Positions 1 through 9,480 of a stretch of DNA of 64,000 nt are shown here, one piece after another (position 1 is the stretch's first letter; every line of letters starts with the position of its first letter). Origin of the DNA: Eledone cirrhosa (lineage: Eukaryota; Mollusca; Cephalopoda; Octopoda; Eledonidae). The DNA lies in the NCBI GenBank assembly GCA_964016885.1, contig OZ024740.1, forward strand, positions 298,096,025-298,160,024, in the 5' to 3' direction. The position numbers and the translations under genes are program-made. The notes beneath the pieces are model-generated. The model worked only from the letters and a program-made list of their open reading frames with translations. It made no database searches and had not been told where the DNA came from.

Positions 1-126
1 CACTTCTATTCTCTCAATTTCTATCTTTCTCTGGAAGAAATCTGCTGTATTCAGACGTGGAGAGAGATGAGCGCCGCCAGGTTTAAAAATGCGGTGCCAC
101 TACGACTCTCCCAGGAGTTACGGAAC
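1..126 (+). repeat. Interspersed repeat, family 'GGAGTTACG' (copy 1 of 3)
   Basis: This stretch runs from a CT-rich segment through CTCTGGAAGAAATC and TATTCAGAC to GGAGTTACG. The same order of blocks recurs at 46208-46352 (+) and, reverse-complemented, at 24950-25100; a short piece is also at 27270-27290. All copies end near a phrase like GGAGTTACGGGTCCATAC, followed by tetranucleotide or CA repeats. No coding signal was found. The class of element is unknown to me; a SINE or LINE 3' end is possible. Confidence 0.6.
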
Positions 127-165
127 CACACACACGCATGCACGCACGCACACACACACACACAC

Positions 166-406
166 GGTGGCTGCCAACTCGTTTTCGAGTACGGCCACTA
201 CTTTATATCCATGTAGGAGAACTCCTACCGATGCGCTGAACGAGTGTGACTTTTTAGTCCAGCCAGCGACTTGAAAACTCTGGTACAAGTCAACATCATT
301 GGATACCATCAGGGTTGCAGGTGTTATATCAGAGTTTTCCTTCTCCTAGAATTCTGCCTTGACAAAGGCTAAGGGGTCATCTCTCCCGGTGATTTCGGGT
401 GGCCAT
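166..406 (+). repeat. Interspersed repeat unit A+B, uninterrupted copy
   Basis: Block A (166-285, beginning GGTGGCTGCCAACTCG) is followed directly by block B (286-406, containing CAACATCATTGGATACC and ending at GGCCAT). Both blocks return, in the same order and strand, at 591-712 and 898-1017 with only a few differences. Short CA or CATA runs precede each A block. No protein similarity was recognised. Confidence 0.7.
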
Positions 407-590
407 TGACTCTTAAGAGCTCCTTTGCCATTTGACAGGTTTTATTTTTAGTCCTGCAGGATGTCCAAAGTCACCCTCCTCACCAAGAAACCTTGGTGGG
501 GTTGCCAGTTTAGTCGCCAACGATCCGACCATGAGACAGGTTGTACTGGGATACATGTTACCAGTAGCATACATACATACATACATACAT

Positions 591-1017
591 GGTGGCTGCC
601 AACTCGTTTTCGAGTATGGCCACTACTTTATATCCATGTAGGAGAACCCCTACCGATGTGCTGAACGAGTATGACTTTTTAGTCCAGCCAGCGACTTGAA
701 AACTCTGGTACAAACACTACACTTGTGACAATTATTGACACATTGTGCTGGGCCCATGGTACCATGTGATGACAAGTGCAGAGAGATCTCCAGATATAAA
801 GCAATGCCTGTGCCGTGAAGCTTTTATAGTGAGCAAAGGCACTGCACAAAGCCAGTCCCACTCTCTTAACCAAGATGATATTTACCAAAAAGAAAAACAA
901 GTCAACATCATTGGACACCATCAGAGTTGCAGGTGTTATATCAGAGTTTTCCTTCTCCTAGAATTCTGCCTTGACAAAGGCTAAGGGGTCATCTCTCCCT
1001 GTGATTTTGGATGGCCA
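591..1017 (+). repeat. Interspersed repeat unit A+B, split by a 185-bp insertion
   Basis: Block A is at 591-712 and block B at 898-1017. The 713-897 segment between them is absent from the copy at 166-406, so it is probably a later insertion into this copy. The insertion shows no clear terminal inverted repeats and no convincing target duplication beyond ACA, so its class cannot be named. It contains no ORF of note. Confidence 0.6.
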
Positions 1018-1018
1018 T

Positions 1019-1229
1019 ACATACATACATACATGTACAGATATAAAGCATGTAATAACTGCAGGTACAGATACGAAGCATATACACATGCACACATAAC
1101 TCAAAACATCAACATCCACACATACAATAACATCCATACCTGCACACATATGCATGCAGACATGCATGCATATGTACTTAGTTGATGTTGTCTAAATTCC
1201 AATGAGAGAGTTGTGTGTCTATGTTAGAA

Positions 1230-1278
<49 letters not shown>

Positions 1279-1320
1279 TGGTAAAAATTTATAAAATTAT
1301 AAAATCATAAGAACATACAT
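1019..1320 (+). repeat. 3' UTR relic of an R2-like LINE, with (CT)n
   Basis: The order CAGATACGAAGCATATACAC, CATCCACACATACAATAAC, GTTGATGTTGT, AATTCCAATGAGAGAG, GAAACCGACTCTCTCT matches 62310-62580. There it lies directly downstream of a recognisable LINE C-terminal domain (61955-62310). This copy is therefore read as the 3' untranslated end of the same family, without its coding part. A (CT)n run of about 55 bases (1220-1276) sits where the 62-kb copy has only a few CT units. Confidence 0.6.
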
Positions 1321-1334
1321 ACATTATATCGCAT

Positions 1335-1705
1335 CTCTTAGAGCGATAGATTTTCAAGATCGTTAGTGAGTCGGACAAAATGCATTGTGTCATTTAATTA
1401 CGGCCCTTTACATTTTGGGTTCAAATTCCGTCTAGGTCAACTTTATCTTTCATCCTTCCGAAGTCGATAAAATAAAATAACTGTCAAGTACTGAATCGAT
1501 ATCGTCATTCTCTTCTCCAAAGTCAGACAATGTTTAACAGTGTTCGTTTTGGCTGTCAGCGTCCTGAGTTCAAATCCCGCCAAGATCAACTTTGCATTTC
1601 ATCCATTTGGAGTCGATAAAATAAAGTACCTGTTAAATATTTGGGTCAATGTAATCGGCTTTCTCTTTCCCAGAAATTAGCTTTGTGCCTAATTAGAAAT
1701 ACAGC
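1335..1705 (+). repeat. Two diverged tRNA-derived SINE copies in tandem
   Basis: Copy 1 (about 1335-1510) keeps GGGTTCAAATTCCG (B-box-like), TTTCATCCTTCCGAAGTCG and ATAAAATAA. Copy 2 (about 1525-1705) keeps GAGTTCAAATCCCGCC, TTTCATCC, GTCGATAAAATAAAGTACC and the tail TTTGTGCCTAATTAGAAA. These are the blocks of the cephalopod SINE superfamily. Both are much more diverged than the copies at 21.5 and 30.3 kb, so they are older. Confidence 0.75.
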
Positions 1706-1714
1706 TCAATAAAT

Positions 1715-1888
1715 TACCGTATTTTACGGCGTTGAAGACGCTACTTTTCCCTTAAAATAAGTCTAAAAAATCTACCATGCGTCCTGGAGACCGAAGGTCG
1801 TTTATTATTTTTTTTTTCAAATTTTTGGTTGTCAAAATTAGGGTGCGTCCTTAAGGACGAAACGTCTTCGGCGCCGAGAAATACGGTA
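1715..1888. mobile_element. MITE with TACCGTATTT terminal inverted repeats
   Basis: The left end TACCGTATTTTACGGCG..GAAGACG is mirrored by the right end CGTCTTC..CGCCGAGAAATACGGTA. The 174-bp body is AT-rich and has no ORF. TA at both ends fits a TA target duplication of the Tc1/mariner/pogo type. The sequence AATACGGTAT also occurs inside the Tigger-like MITEs at 8.2 and 16.3 kb. Confidence 0.65.
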
Positions 1889-1984
1889 TGTAACTGTCTA
1901 CTTGAGCGTTATTACCTTGATTGACACAACCACTTTAAATTCGACCGCATAGTTTGATAAGAGGCCGCAGAACGTATATTATAT

Positions 1985-2180
1985 ATACGTAAGGGCGGTG
2001 AATTGGCAGTATCGGTAGAGGGTTGGACGCCATGCTTTCTAGCGTAGTTACGTCCCTTTACAGTCTGAGTTCAAATCCAGCCGAGGTTAACTTTGCCTTT
2101 CATCCTTACGGGGTCGATAAAATAAAGTACCAGTAATGTAGTGGTTAATTGCTGGCCTTGTGCCTAAAGTAGAAACAATT
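1985..2180 (+). repeat. tRNA-derived SINE, near full length
   Basis: It starts GGCGGTGAATTGGCAGTATC (A-box region), followed by GACGCCATGCTTTCTAGC, the B box GAGTTCAAATCC, the CTTTGCCTTTCATCC block, GGTCGATAAAATAAAGTACC and the 3' tail GGCCTTGTGCC..GTAGAAACAATTA. This is the most common family in the window. A tRNA head, tRNA-unrelated body and short 3' tail is the expected architecture of cephalopod SINEs described as tRNA-derived in octopus. Confidence 0.85.
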
Positions 2181-2274
2181 ATATATATGTAGTGCGTTCA
2201 ATAAGCAGTAAGAAAATATATGAAAAAAATTGCAAAATCTTAAGAGCCTTTTTCAAACACCCTTAAGGTTATAT

Positions 2275-2318
2275 AAGTGACGAATTAAAATAAAAAATTT
2301 TATTTTAATTCGTCACTT
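2275..2318. repeat. Perfect 21-bp-arm palindrome
   Basis: Arms 2275-2295 and 2298-2318 are exact reverse complements, beginning AAGTGACGAATTAAAATAAA, with a 2-base spacer. It is AT-rich. It could be the core of a degraded MITE or a hairpin-forming site. The remaining 2185-2750 sequence shows no feature beyond low-complexity AT tracts. Confidence 0.8.
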
Positions 2319-2749
2319 TTGTTTACAATGTTTTTATGCGTGGTTTAAAAAATAGCACAGGACCTGGAATATCGTAGCGGGGTTAGAATTCTCCTGTTGA
2401 GTCAGAAATCGTCAAAAGAAGTGATCATTAAGAAGCCATTTTTCAGGCACTCTACAATTACACTCGAAATTACCAACTTTGGTATTAGTGTATATTGTAA
2501 AATCTTTATCTCGGTGGATAGAACTGTCTAGAATAGAATTGAAATCCATATCTTCATTAGAATCAATATTTGCAATTTTAGTTTCTTTATCATTTTTTTT
2601 TCGCATACAGAATCAATTCATTAATAATTATAATAAAAAAATTTTAAACAAATCTATTTCATATTACAACACTACAAATATTTAAAAACGGAAAACGAAG
2701 GGAAGGGCAAGGACTATGGGGTCACAGAAGAATGGGAGGGGGGTTCTAG

Positions 2750-4480
2750 GCCTAGCTACAGGTTCCCACAGATAACTGGTCTTAAACTCTTCAGTTACGG
2801 TCTGGAGAACTATAATAAACAGAAGTGGGCAAAGGAACACTACACCTACTTATACATTGAATTTCCCGTTAAACCCATTACTTATTCTCAATTTGTTGAC
2901 AACGTCCTTCTTTATCGCTTGCACTACCCTCACAAGCCACTCACGTACACCCAGTTTATCAAAGCCCACCAGATAACGGATCGTGGATCTTTGGCAAAGA
3001 ACGTTTCCAGATCAACGAAAGTTTGATACAGCAACGTACCCTTGGCTAGAGACTTTTCTTGCAATTGTCTCACTATGAAGAGGGCATTTATGACACTCTT
3101 TCCTGGCTCAAAACCAAACTGCATCTCATCTAATTTGACTCTTCCCCTAATTAGTTATGCTAAAAATCTGTTTATCACTAGGATTGTCATTAGGTATACC
3201 ACTATGTATTACCTGACTGATTATGTGGGTGAATAGCTCGACTCCTGTCACTAGATGATATCAGAATCTCAGCGACTATATCTGCCGGTTCAACTGCTTT
3301 TCCATTTCTCATCTCCCTGATTGCTTCTTTGACTCTGTAACTGACAATTTCAATAGTCGATCCCTTTGTAAAGTCATCTGGGGGTAGCCACTCTTCCTTG
3401 CACTCATTTCCAAGCCACTTTCTTCTGGACATCAGTGAGGTTAAGTACGCCGGTGTCATTCCGAACAAATTTTTCCCCTACACTGATTCATTGCTTTGCA
3501 ATACAGAACACCTCACTCCTCTTACCATCACTTCGCAGAACGTTGGCAAACCTCTTGCTTTCAGCTTCTTTACGTGCTATGTAAATCTGTCGTCTAGATT
3601 CTCTTTTAGCTACTTGATATTATTTTTTGATGCCTCCATTTTCCAGTCTTTCCAAGCTTGTTTCTTAGCTTTAGAGGTGTGTTGTTCCACCACCAGGTCA
3701 CTCTTCATCTGGTTGGCACATTGCTCCAGCCACAGGTTTCATCAGTAGCCTGCAGTAGGTTGCCTGTTAGAAATTTTCAATTGGCTTCTATGTCTTATGT
3801 GTCTATCTCCTCCTGCTTCTCGTTGAACACATCACGTAGATCTTTTCTGAACCTATATTCATTTAACAGAGAAGTCTTTTAGCTTCCATACCTTCATTCT
3901 CAAGATTTTCCTGTGTTTCTGATGTCAGCTGGTTCTTACTTATGTTTTAAAATTCATAACTATCTCTCAATTCCGTTTTCTAATGAGCAAGAAGTTTATT
4001 TATCTTGGCTTGCATGTTTGCCTGATTGATAGGTATTGAGTGCATGGCTGGTTTCCTGAAGTTAGCATTGCAAATAGTTAGGTCATTTGCAACGCAGAAT
4101 TCTAGGAGTTTTGATTCGTTTTCATTTCTCGAGCCATTATACATAGACACTGTGCTCTTCAATAAGCCATCCTGGTATTGACCAATATGTTCATTGACGT
4201 CACCAGCCTAGCTGAAGTCGCTGATTGCGACGAATAAGTTGAGATAACCGTCGTCAATCTACTGCCTATGACTATTCTGAACTTGATAATTCTGTCATTT
4301 ACTCTAACTACCCCAAATACCCTGTCTACTCACATCTTACCTGTTCTACCTATTCTATAATCATTTCCTATCCAGAAGAGTTTATATCTATGAGAGGTTT
4401 CACCTTTGGAACATAGCACACTTCTACTCGCCTTTACTCAAGTATTTCCACAATGTCCCTGCATATACCTTTTAGTATAT
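2750..4480 (-). pseudogene. Inverted 5'/middle part of an RTE-type LINE (endonuclease to RT)
   Basis: Read on the minus strand, this is a heavily mutated copy of the protein encoded intact at 50147-53266. Near 4470-4270 the endonuclease N-terminal region is visible (DIVEILE.., YK.., RVN.RIIKFRIVI). Near 4100-4000 comes LLEFCVANDLTICNANFRKP, near 3340-3240 the linker KEAIREMRNGKAVEPADI, near 3120-2930 MQFGFEPGKS..ALFIVRQLQEK and WWAL, and near 2830-2760 PLLFIIVLQTVTEEFKT. Many stops and frameshifts are present. It begins at about residue 37 of the intact protein and stops near the RT catalytic YADD region. The C-terminal part is on the other strand immediately to the right, which suggests an inversion during insertion. 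Confidence 0.85.
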
Positions 4481-4554
4481 TAACTTTTAAGCTATTACTT
4501 CTGCAGACAATAAAAAGGTTTCTCTCTAGTAACGAAAGGTCGGCTGGATGATGT

Positions 4555-4895
4555 CTGCAAGCGAAGTGCGATGATGCATGGAAATGAAGCATAAGTAATA
4601 GTAAATGCAGAGAATATGCGAAAACTGGAGAGAAATGAAGCGATAATGCTTGGAAGTATATGTGATGTCAATGTACATGAACAACAAAGCCTGACTGAGC
4701 TGAAAGAGAAACTGAATATAAGAGGAATAAAATACAATATACAAGACAGCAGCCTGTGTTAATATGGTCACGTGATGCGTATGGTTGGTGATCGTTTAGT
4801 AAATAAGTGCTAGGAGTTCCAAGTAGAGGGGAGCTGCAATGGTGCAATACTAACGAAAACCGGGGCAAGGCTAACGAAAGTACCAAATTGTTACA
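4555..4895 (+). pseudogene. 3' part of an RTE-type LINE, opposite strand to its 5' part
   Basis: Translation gives KLERNEAIMLGSICDVNV, then the QQSLTELKEKLNIRGIKY block, then YGHVMRM. These match the C-terminal region of the intact LINE at 50.1 kb (LERNEACMLRWMCNSN.., SINELRERLSIRGIK, YGHVMRM, residues about 922-973). There are in-frame stops and frameshifts, so it is dead. It abuts the minus-strand 5' part at 2750-4480. A CA run and TA run follow it (4905-4945). Confidence 0.8.
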
Positions 4896-5009
4896 AAGCT
4901 ATGTTTAACACACACACACACAATTATATGTATATATATATAGTGGTAGAACACTGGTGGGTTATATCCGCAGTAGTAGAGCACTCAGTCCATGGAACGA
5001 GTTTGGTAG

Positions 5010-5121
5010 AAGTAGTTCCTCAACAATTAGTAAACCATTTTTGGATGTAAACCATTTCAATCCGTTAAGGTGAAACAATTGTCCTCGAAAATGGTTAATT
5101 AACTGTTGTGGAACTACTTAT
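5010..5121. repeat. Imperfect hairpin element
   Basis: The left arm GTAGTTCCTCAACAATTAG..AACCATTTT is mirrored by the right arm AAAATGGTTAATTAACTGTTGTGGAACTAC. The loop is about 40 bp. This is a MITE-like fold with no coding capacity. Confidence 0.65.
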
Positions 5122-5204
5122 CTACTTATATATATATATATATATAACGAAGGGTATAATAAGAAATTGTTTAGAAGGATTTAACATAATTGTTAGGTGT
5201 GGTG

Positions 5205-5861
5205 ACATGAATAATAGTTGAAATAACCATAATAAGAATAGGTGTAAATGTAATAACGAGAATATAAAGAATAAATGATTTGGTTATATATAGTTTACTT
5301 CACGTGAATCAATTAAAAAGGTACAATAAACAAGTTACCATAAGTTGCAAGGATTGACAATATTATTTTGTTGTTGATGTGAGGCTGTTGTAGTCTGTTG
5401 TTGGTGGTGTGAAAACAGCGAGCGACAGATAATTGTTGTTGTTGGAATTTGGAGGCCGTGGTAGTAGTTGTGAGACCGTAGTTAGTAAGAGAGAGAGAGA
5501 TATGGTTTGTATACCTCTGTTATGGTCTGTCGTAACTGTGAACTACCGTGGCCTGCAGACAGCGATGAATCTTCCACATTTGTGTTCTGTAGTAGTAGGT
5601 TTCCAATCGCTCTGGGTGTATCTGTAGACTTCATGGGGTCTGTTGATAGTGGTGAATCTTTACATAGTTTGTTATAGGTGTAATGCTCCGATGTATCTGG
5701 TTAAAATAGCTTGCTACAGGCTCTATATATAGCTGTCACTTCCTGTCCCCCAACCTGAGGGGACAGCCCACGCATGAACTTGATCAGACCAAAAGGGTGT
5801 TGACCTAGAATTTTATCTTTAGGTGTCACTCAAGGTTCAAGGCGCGGATAGATTTCGCTAC
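5205..5861 (+). mobile_element. Long direct repeat, candidate 5' LTR
   Basis: These 657 bases recur at 6786-7450 in the same orientation, with about twenty differences seen by eye plus small indels. The shared block starts ACATGAATAA and ends GCGGATAGATTTCGCTAC. A TATA-like CTATATATAG (5723-5732) lies in the last quarter, followed by a perfect 7-bp stem-loop. Two near-identical direct repeats around an unrelated interior point to an LTR-type element. No TG..CA ends or target duplication could be fixed, so the exact LTR borders are uncertain. Confidence 0.6.
5722..5765 (+). promoter_or_regulatory. TATA-like box plus stem-loop in the left LTR-like repeat
   Basis: CTATATATAG at 5723-5732 is followed about 12 bp later by TGTCCCC (5744-5750) and GGGGACA (5759-5765), a perfect 7-bp stem. 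The same pair is preserved at 7312-7321 and 7333-7354 in the right copy. A TATA box in this place would fit transcription start within an LTR; the function of the hairpin is inferred only. Confidence 0.4.
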
Positions 5862-6785
5862 TTTAGCTCCCTACCCAGATCGATGCTGGAGCAGCGATCG
5901 ATTATAAAAGGGGTAGTGAAATCTGATTCCTAGAAGCATGTCCCAAAACACACAAAATGTGGGTACTGCGCCCGCATTTCGTGTGTAGAGAAATTTGGAG
6001 AGAGAAAAAAAAATATAGTATAACTGAGTATGCATGTGTATGTGTAACATTTAGAAGGAACTGTAAAAAGACAAAGTTGTGATCATGTATTTCGAACTGT
6101 TGGGATGGGTTACGGTATCGGATTACGATATGACAACACAGAGGACTATTTCTCTCGATGTATCATCATACGTAAGATTCTCTTCAGTGAGTCGAGGTTT
6201 ACGCTATGACATGAGTGTGTGCAATTTTGAGTTGCGTGCTCAGTGAGTCGAGCGATTAAGTAACCGTGGGTTGATTATCATGTTTTTCATAGCTTTCGCC
6301 GTACTTTGACCAGTCGAAAAGTGATCCCGCAAAGACCCAACCGAATCCAGAATATACCACAGACAAAAACGTGTTGGTGTGTGACAAGGAAAATGATGTG
6401 CGTTTGATGCAAAACGTGTTATTCATACAGGCATATAATACAGTAAAACAAAATAAAATTTTTAAAAAAAATGACATTCATATACAACCTGTAAACAAAA
6501 TAATAAAAAAATATTTATATAATTGTTCTTTAAAAAAAATTGTTTTCTCTTCCCGATGTGATGGTTTTCTTGCTAGGAAGCTAGTAGTATTGTTTATTGT
6601 TGTTATTGGAGGTTACGAAGCAAGTGAAGTATTTGGTAACTGTATATTGCTGAGGTTGGCAAATAAAGCCATGATCAGATCAAATAGGCTGCGTGTTATT
6701 TTAATTTTTTTTAAAATACCACTTCGTTTTTTTTTTGTTTTTTTTTTAAATCACGTCGAGGTTTACCAATTTAACAAAGGGTTAA
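5862..6785. other. Interior of the LTR-like element, non-coding
   Basis: About 924 bases between the two long direct repeats. No gag, protease, RT or integrase similarity is visible. A 142-codon ORF at 6371-6799 is AT-rich, rich in K, I and F, and runs into the right repeat; I do not recognise it and regard it as chance. CGATCGAT and inverted AAACACACAAAATG / CATTTCGTGTGT motifs lie just after the left repeat (5896-5985). A purine stretch AACAAAGGGTTAAA precedes the right repeat and could be a weak polypurine tract. Confidence 0.5.
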
Positions 6786-7450
6786 ACATGAATAATTAGT
6801 TAGAATAACAATAATAAGAATAGGTGTAAATGTAATAACGAGAATATAAAGAATAAATGATTTGGTTATATATAGTTTACTTCATGTGAATCAATTAAAA
6901 GGTACAATAAACAAGTTACCATAAGTTGCAAAGATTGACAATATTATTTTGTTGTTGATGGGTGGCTGTTGGAGTCTGTTGTTGTTGTTGGTGTGAAAAC
7001 AGCGAGCGACAAATAATTATTGTTGTTGTTGGAATGTGGAGTCCGTGGTAGTAGTTGTGAGACCGTAGTTAATAAGAGAGAGAGAGAGATATGGTTTGTA
7101 TACCTCTGTTATGGTCTGTCATAACTGTGAACTGCCGTGGCCTGCAGACAGCGGTGAATCTTCCACATTTGTGTTCTATAGTAGTAGGGTTCCAATCGCT
7201 CTGAGTGTATCTGTAGACCTCATGGGGTCTGTTGATAGTGGTGAATCTTTACATAGTTTGTTATAGGTGTAATGCTCCGATATATCTGGTTAAAATAGCT
7301 TGCTACAGACTCTATATATAGCTGTCACTTCCTGTCCCCCAACCTGAGGGGACAGCCCACGCATGAACTTGATCAGACCAAAAGGGTGTTGACCTAGAAT
7401 GTTATCTTTAGGTGTCACTCAAGGTTCAAGGCGCGGATAGATTTCGCTAC
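6786..7450 (+). mobile_element. Long direct repeat, candidate 3' LTR
   Basis: Second copy of the 5205-5861 block, bounded by ACATGAATAA and TTTCGCTAC, followed at once by a (TA)n tract (7452-7497). The small number of differences between the two copies suggests a fairly recent insertion if the element is an LTR retrotransposon, because both LTRs are made identical at insertion. The TATA-like box (7312-7321) and GTCCCC/GGGGAC hairpin (7333-7354) are kept. Confidence 0.6.
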
Positions 7451-7500
<50 letters not shown>

Positions 7501-7611
7501 GTTTATGTTCATACATGAAACAAAAGTACTACCAAGGTACATTTGTCATCAATATAAATAACATCTCAACGAAAAAGGATCGCTAAAATAAATATAATTC
7601 AAAGAAGCAAA

Positions 7612-7840
7612 TATATATAGAATATCTTATACAGAATCACTGAAGGAAAGATCCTTGTAAAATAATCGAAAATAAGAACTCTTTACAAGCATCTTTCCCA
7701 AGAGATGGAGCTAGAAGGCTTCAAGTTTTAGGTTACTTAACTAAGGTTACTTAACTTTCCCTAGGGAAAGATGCTTGTGAAATGTTCTTATTTTAGATTA
7801 CTTTACTAGGATCTACCCCTCAGTGATTTTGTATAAGATG

Positions 7841-7850
<10 letters not shown>
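7612..7850. repeat. Hairpin element (MITE-like)
   Basis: AGAATATCTTATACAGAATC.. and ..AAGATGTTCT at the right, with inner blocks AATAAGAAC..ACAAGCATCTTTCCC and GGGAAAGATGCTTGT..GTTCTTATTTT, form a long imperfect inverted repeat of roughly 85-bp arms around a ~60-bp loop. (TA)n tracts flank it on the right. No ORF is present. It may be a MITE or a Penelope terminal fragment. Confidence 0.65.
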
Positions 7851-7878
<28 letters not shown>

Positions 7879-7879
7879 T

Positions 7880-8075
7880 AATAATTGTTTCCATTTTTAG
7901 CACAAGGCCAGCAATTATCTCAGTGCATTACTGGTACTTTATTTTATCGACCCCGTAAGGATGAAAGACAAAGTTAACCTCGGCGGGATTTGAACTCAGA
8001 CCGTAAAGGGGCGTAACTCTATGCTGCAAAGCATGGCATCCGACCCTCTACTGATACTGCCAATCCACTACCCAA
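7880..8075 (-). repeat. tRNA-derived SINE, full length
   Basis: Reverse complement of the standard SINE: tail TAGCACAAGGCCAGCAATTA, GGTACTTTATTTTATCGACC, GGATTTGAACTCAGACC (B box) and AGCATGGC to CTGCCAATCCACTACC (head). It belongs to the same subfamily as 30268-30454. Confidence 0.85.
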
Positions 8076-8089
8076 TAATAAAAAAAGGA

Positions 8090-8443
8090 CGAGGTATTCG
8101 TGGGGGTTACGTTCCTAGAGAACCCGCGAAGAACGGGAAACCGCGAATATTGGACGTGGTCCATAAAAATGTCTATAAACGTCAAAGTATAACGTAAAAT
8201 ATAATAAAAAGAGAGGGAGCCTTTTGTGCGAAGGGGCATCCAATAGGCCGGGAAATACGGTATATTGTTATTAATATTTTAGCGTTAAAAAATATATATA
8301 TTGCCATGAAAAAAGCAATAAAAAAATTGTGGAAGATATTTACGATTCCGCGAATATGTGGTGGTTTTTACTAACAATTATTAGTTAGGTGTCTAAGGAA
8401 AATCCCGCAAATAACCGGGACCGTGGATGCCAGAGTTACACTG
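8090..8443. mobile_element. Tigger/pogo-like MITE, copy 1
   Basis: The left end carries TATTCGTGGGGGTTACGTTCC and the right end GGAAAATCCCGCAAATAACC..TTACACTG. This matches 16176-16517 throughout, including AATATTGGACGTGG, CCATAAAAATG, GGGGCATCCAATAGGCCGG and TTTTACTAACAATTATTA. CAGT..GTATTCGCGG-type ends with TA next to them are typical of pogo/Tigger-derived non-autonomous elements. No transposase remains. The exact left end is uncertain. Confidence 0.6.
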
Positions 8444-8570
8444 TATTTTCATTACATTTATTGAGGTGTGACGAGCGTTTCGCGATTGATCAGCTCAAGG
8501 CTCGATCTGTATCGATCTGGCCCGACTCTGGAATCAAAAGCTTGTCGGACTTCTGTTGTGGTAATGACAA

Positions 8571-8597
<27 letters not shown>

Positions 8598-8601
<4 letters not shown>

Positions 8602-9272
8602 AAGTTGTAGTTCTTGTCTGTTTGTTTGTTTGTTCACGAACTCCTATGGTTTTGGAGATAGACCCCTCATAACCATATATATTCTGAAACTAATTTGCCC
8701 ATGGTACTTAGATAAGTAGATTTCATTTTAATCAAAATTTTTCCCTTCGGTTTATATGAAATTTAAACCATAAGCAAATTTCAATAATATTAAGACATCC
8801 TAATTGGAAGCCCAAATAAAATAATGTTTTACACAAAAATGAAATGATCAAGTTTTGAACTGATATTTTGAAAAAGATTATTTACAAGAAACAAAATAAC
8901 ATTAAGATTTAATAATGTAATTTTGATTTGATATATTACAAAAAATAATTGTTTCTACTTTAGGCACAAGGCCAGCAATTACCCAGTGCATTACTGGTAC
9001 TTTATTTTATCGACCCCGTAAGGATGAAAGGCAAAGTCAACCTCGGCGGGATTTGAACTCAGATCGTAAAGGGACGTAACTATGCTGGAAAGCATGGTGT
9101 ATATTACAAAAAATAATGTTTTCCAATTTTCCATGCATTACTTTTTACATTGAGTAATATTGAAATGCAGAGTTTTTCTCCATAAATTATATCACTCATT
9201 TAAAATCAATCATCATTTTCTTATAAAAAAAATGTGTGAAACGCAGGAAGGCGCGGGTAATTCGGCTAGTAT
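8598..9272 (+). mobile_element. Helitron-like non-autonomous element, copy 1, carrying a SINE
   Basis: Starts after a TA run with AAAGTTG and repeated TTTG, then CACGAACTCCTATGGTTTTG; ends GCAGGAAGGCGCGGGT..TTCGGCTAG followed by T. The same start and end occur at 47139-47717. A CTAG 3' terminus preceded by a GC-rich segment, no terminal inverted repeat and insertion next to A/T fit Helitrons. A SINE has inserted inside (8932-9117). Assignment rests only on the terminal motifs. Confidence 0.5.
8932..9117 (-). repeat. 5'-truncated SINE with exact 18-bp target duplication
   Basis: The SINE body (8950-9099, minus strand) is flanked on both sides by TATATTACAAAAAATAAT (8932-8949 and 9100-9117), an exact 18-base target duplication. 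The tRNA-like head up to the GCATGCTTTCC block is missing, as expected when reverse transcription stops early. The SINE 3' tail GTAGAAACAATTATT sits next to the left duplicate, consistent with target-primed reverse transcription on the minus strand. Confidence 0.9.
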
Positions 9273-9275
9273 ATA

Positions 9276-9480
9276 TATAAACACAGGCCAAACTATACAA
9301 ACACCCACACACATGGTGCATTCTAGCCTCTAACTTTCCAATCTTCTCTTTTTCTCCTAACTTTACTCTTTCCTAATGAAGGTCTAATGCCCGATACGTT
9401 GAGATGTTGAGATATTCTCTTTTTTTTAATACAAGCATGTAACTAATAAACATTTGTGTTTCCATTTTTACTTTGGACTA
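9276..9480 (+). mobile_element. Retroelement terminal fragment with a hammerhead-like motif
   Basis: At 9369-9404 the order is: four bases able to pair as stem I (9369-9372), CTAATGA (9373-9379; a functional core would read CTGATGA), a short GG..CC stem, GATACGTT (9393-9400; GAAACGTT expected), then GAGA (9401-9404) completing stem I. The self-complementary ACGT matches the very short stem III reported for hammerheads in Penelope-like elements. Two core bases are changed, so it should be inactive. The flanking CTAACTTTACTCTTTCC and AATAAACATTTGTG recall a Penelope terminal repeat. Confidence 0.4.

Noticed and set aside
6371..6799. 142-codon ORF as a gene of the LTR-like element
   Set aside because: It has no recognisable domain, is strongly AT-biased with homopolymer runs, and extends into the repeat.
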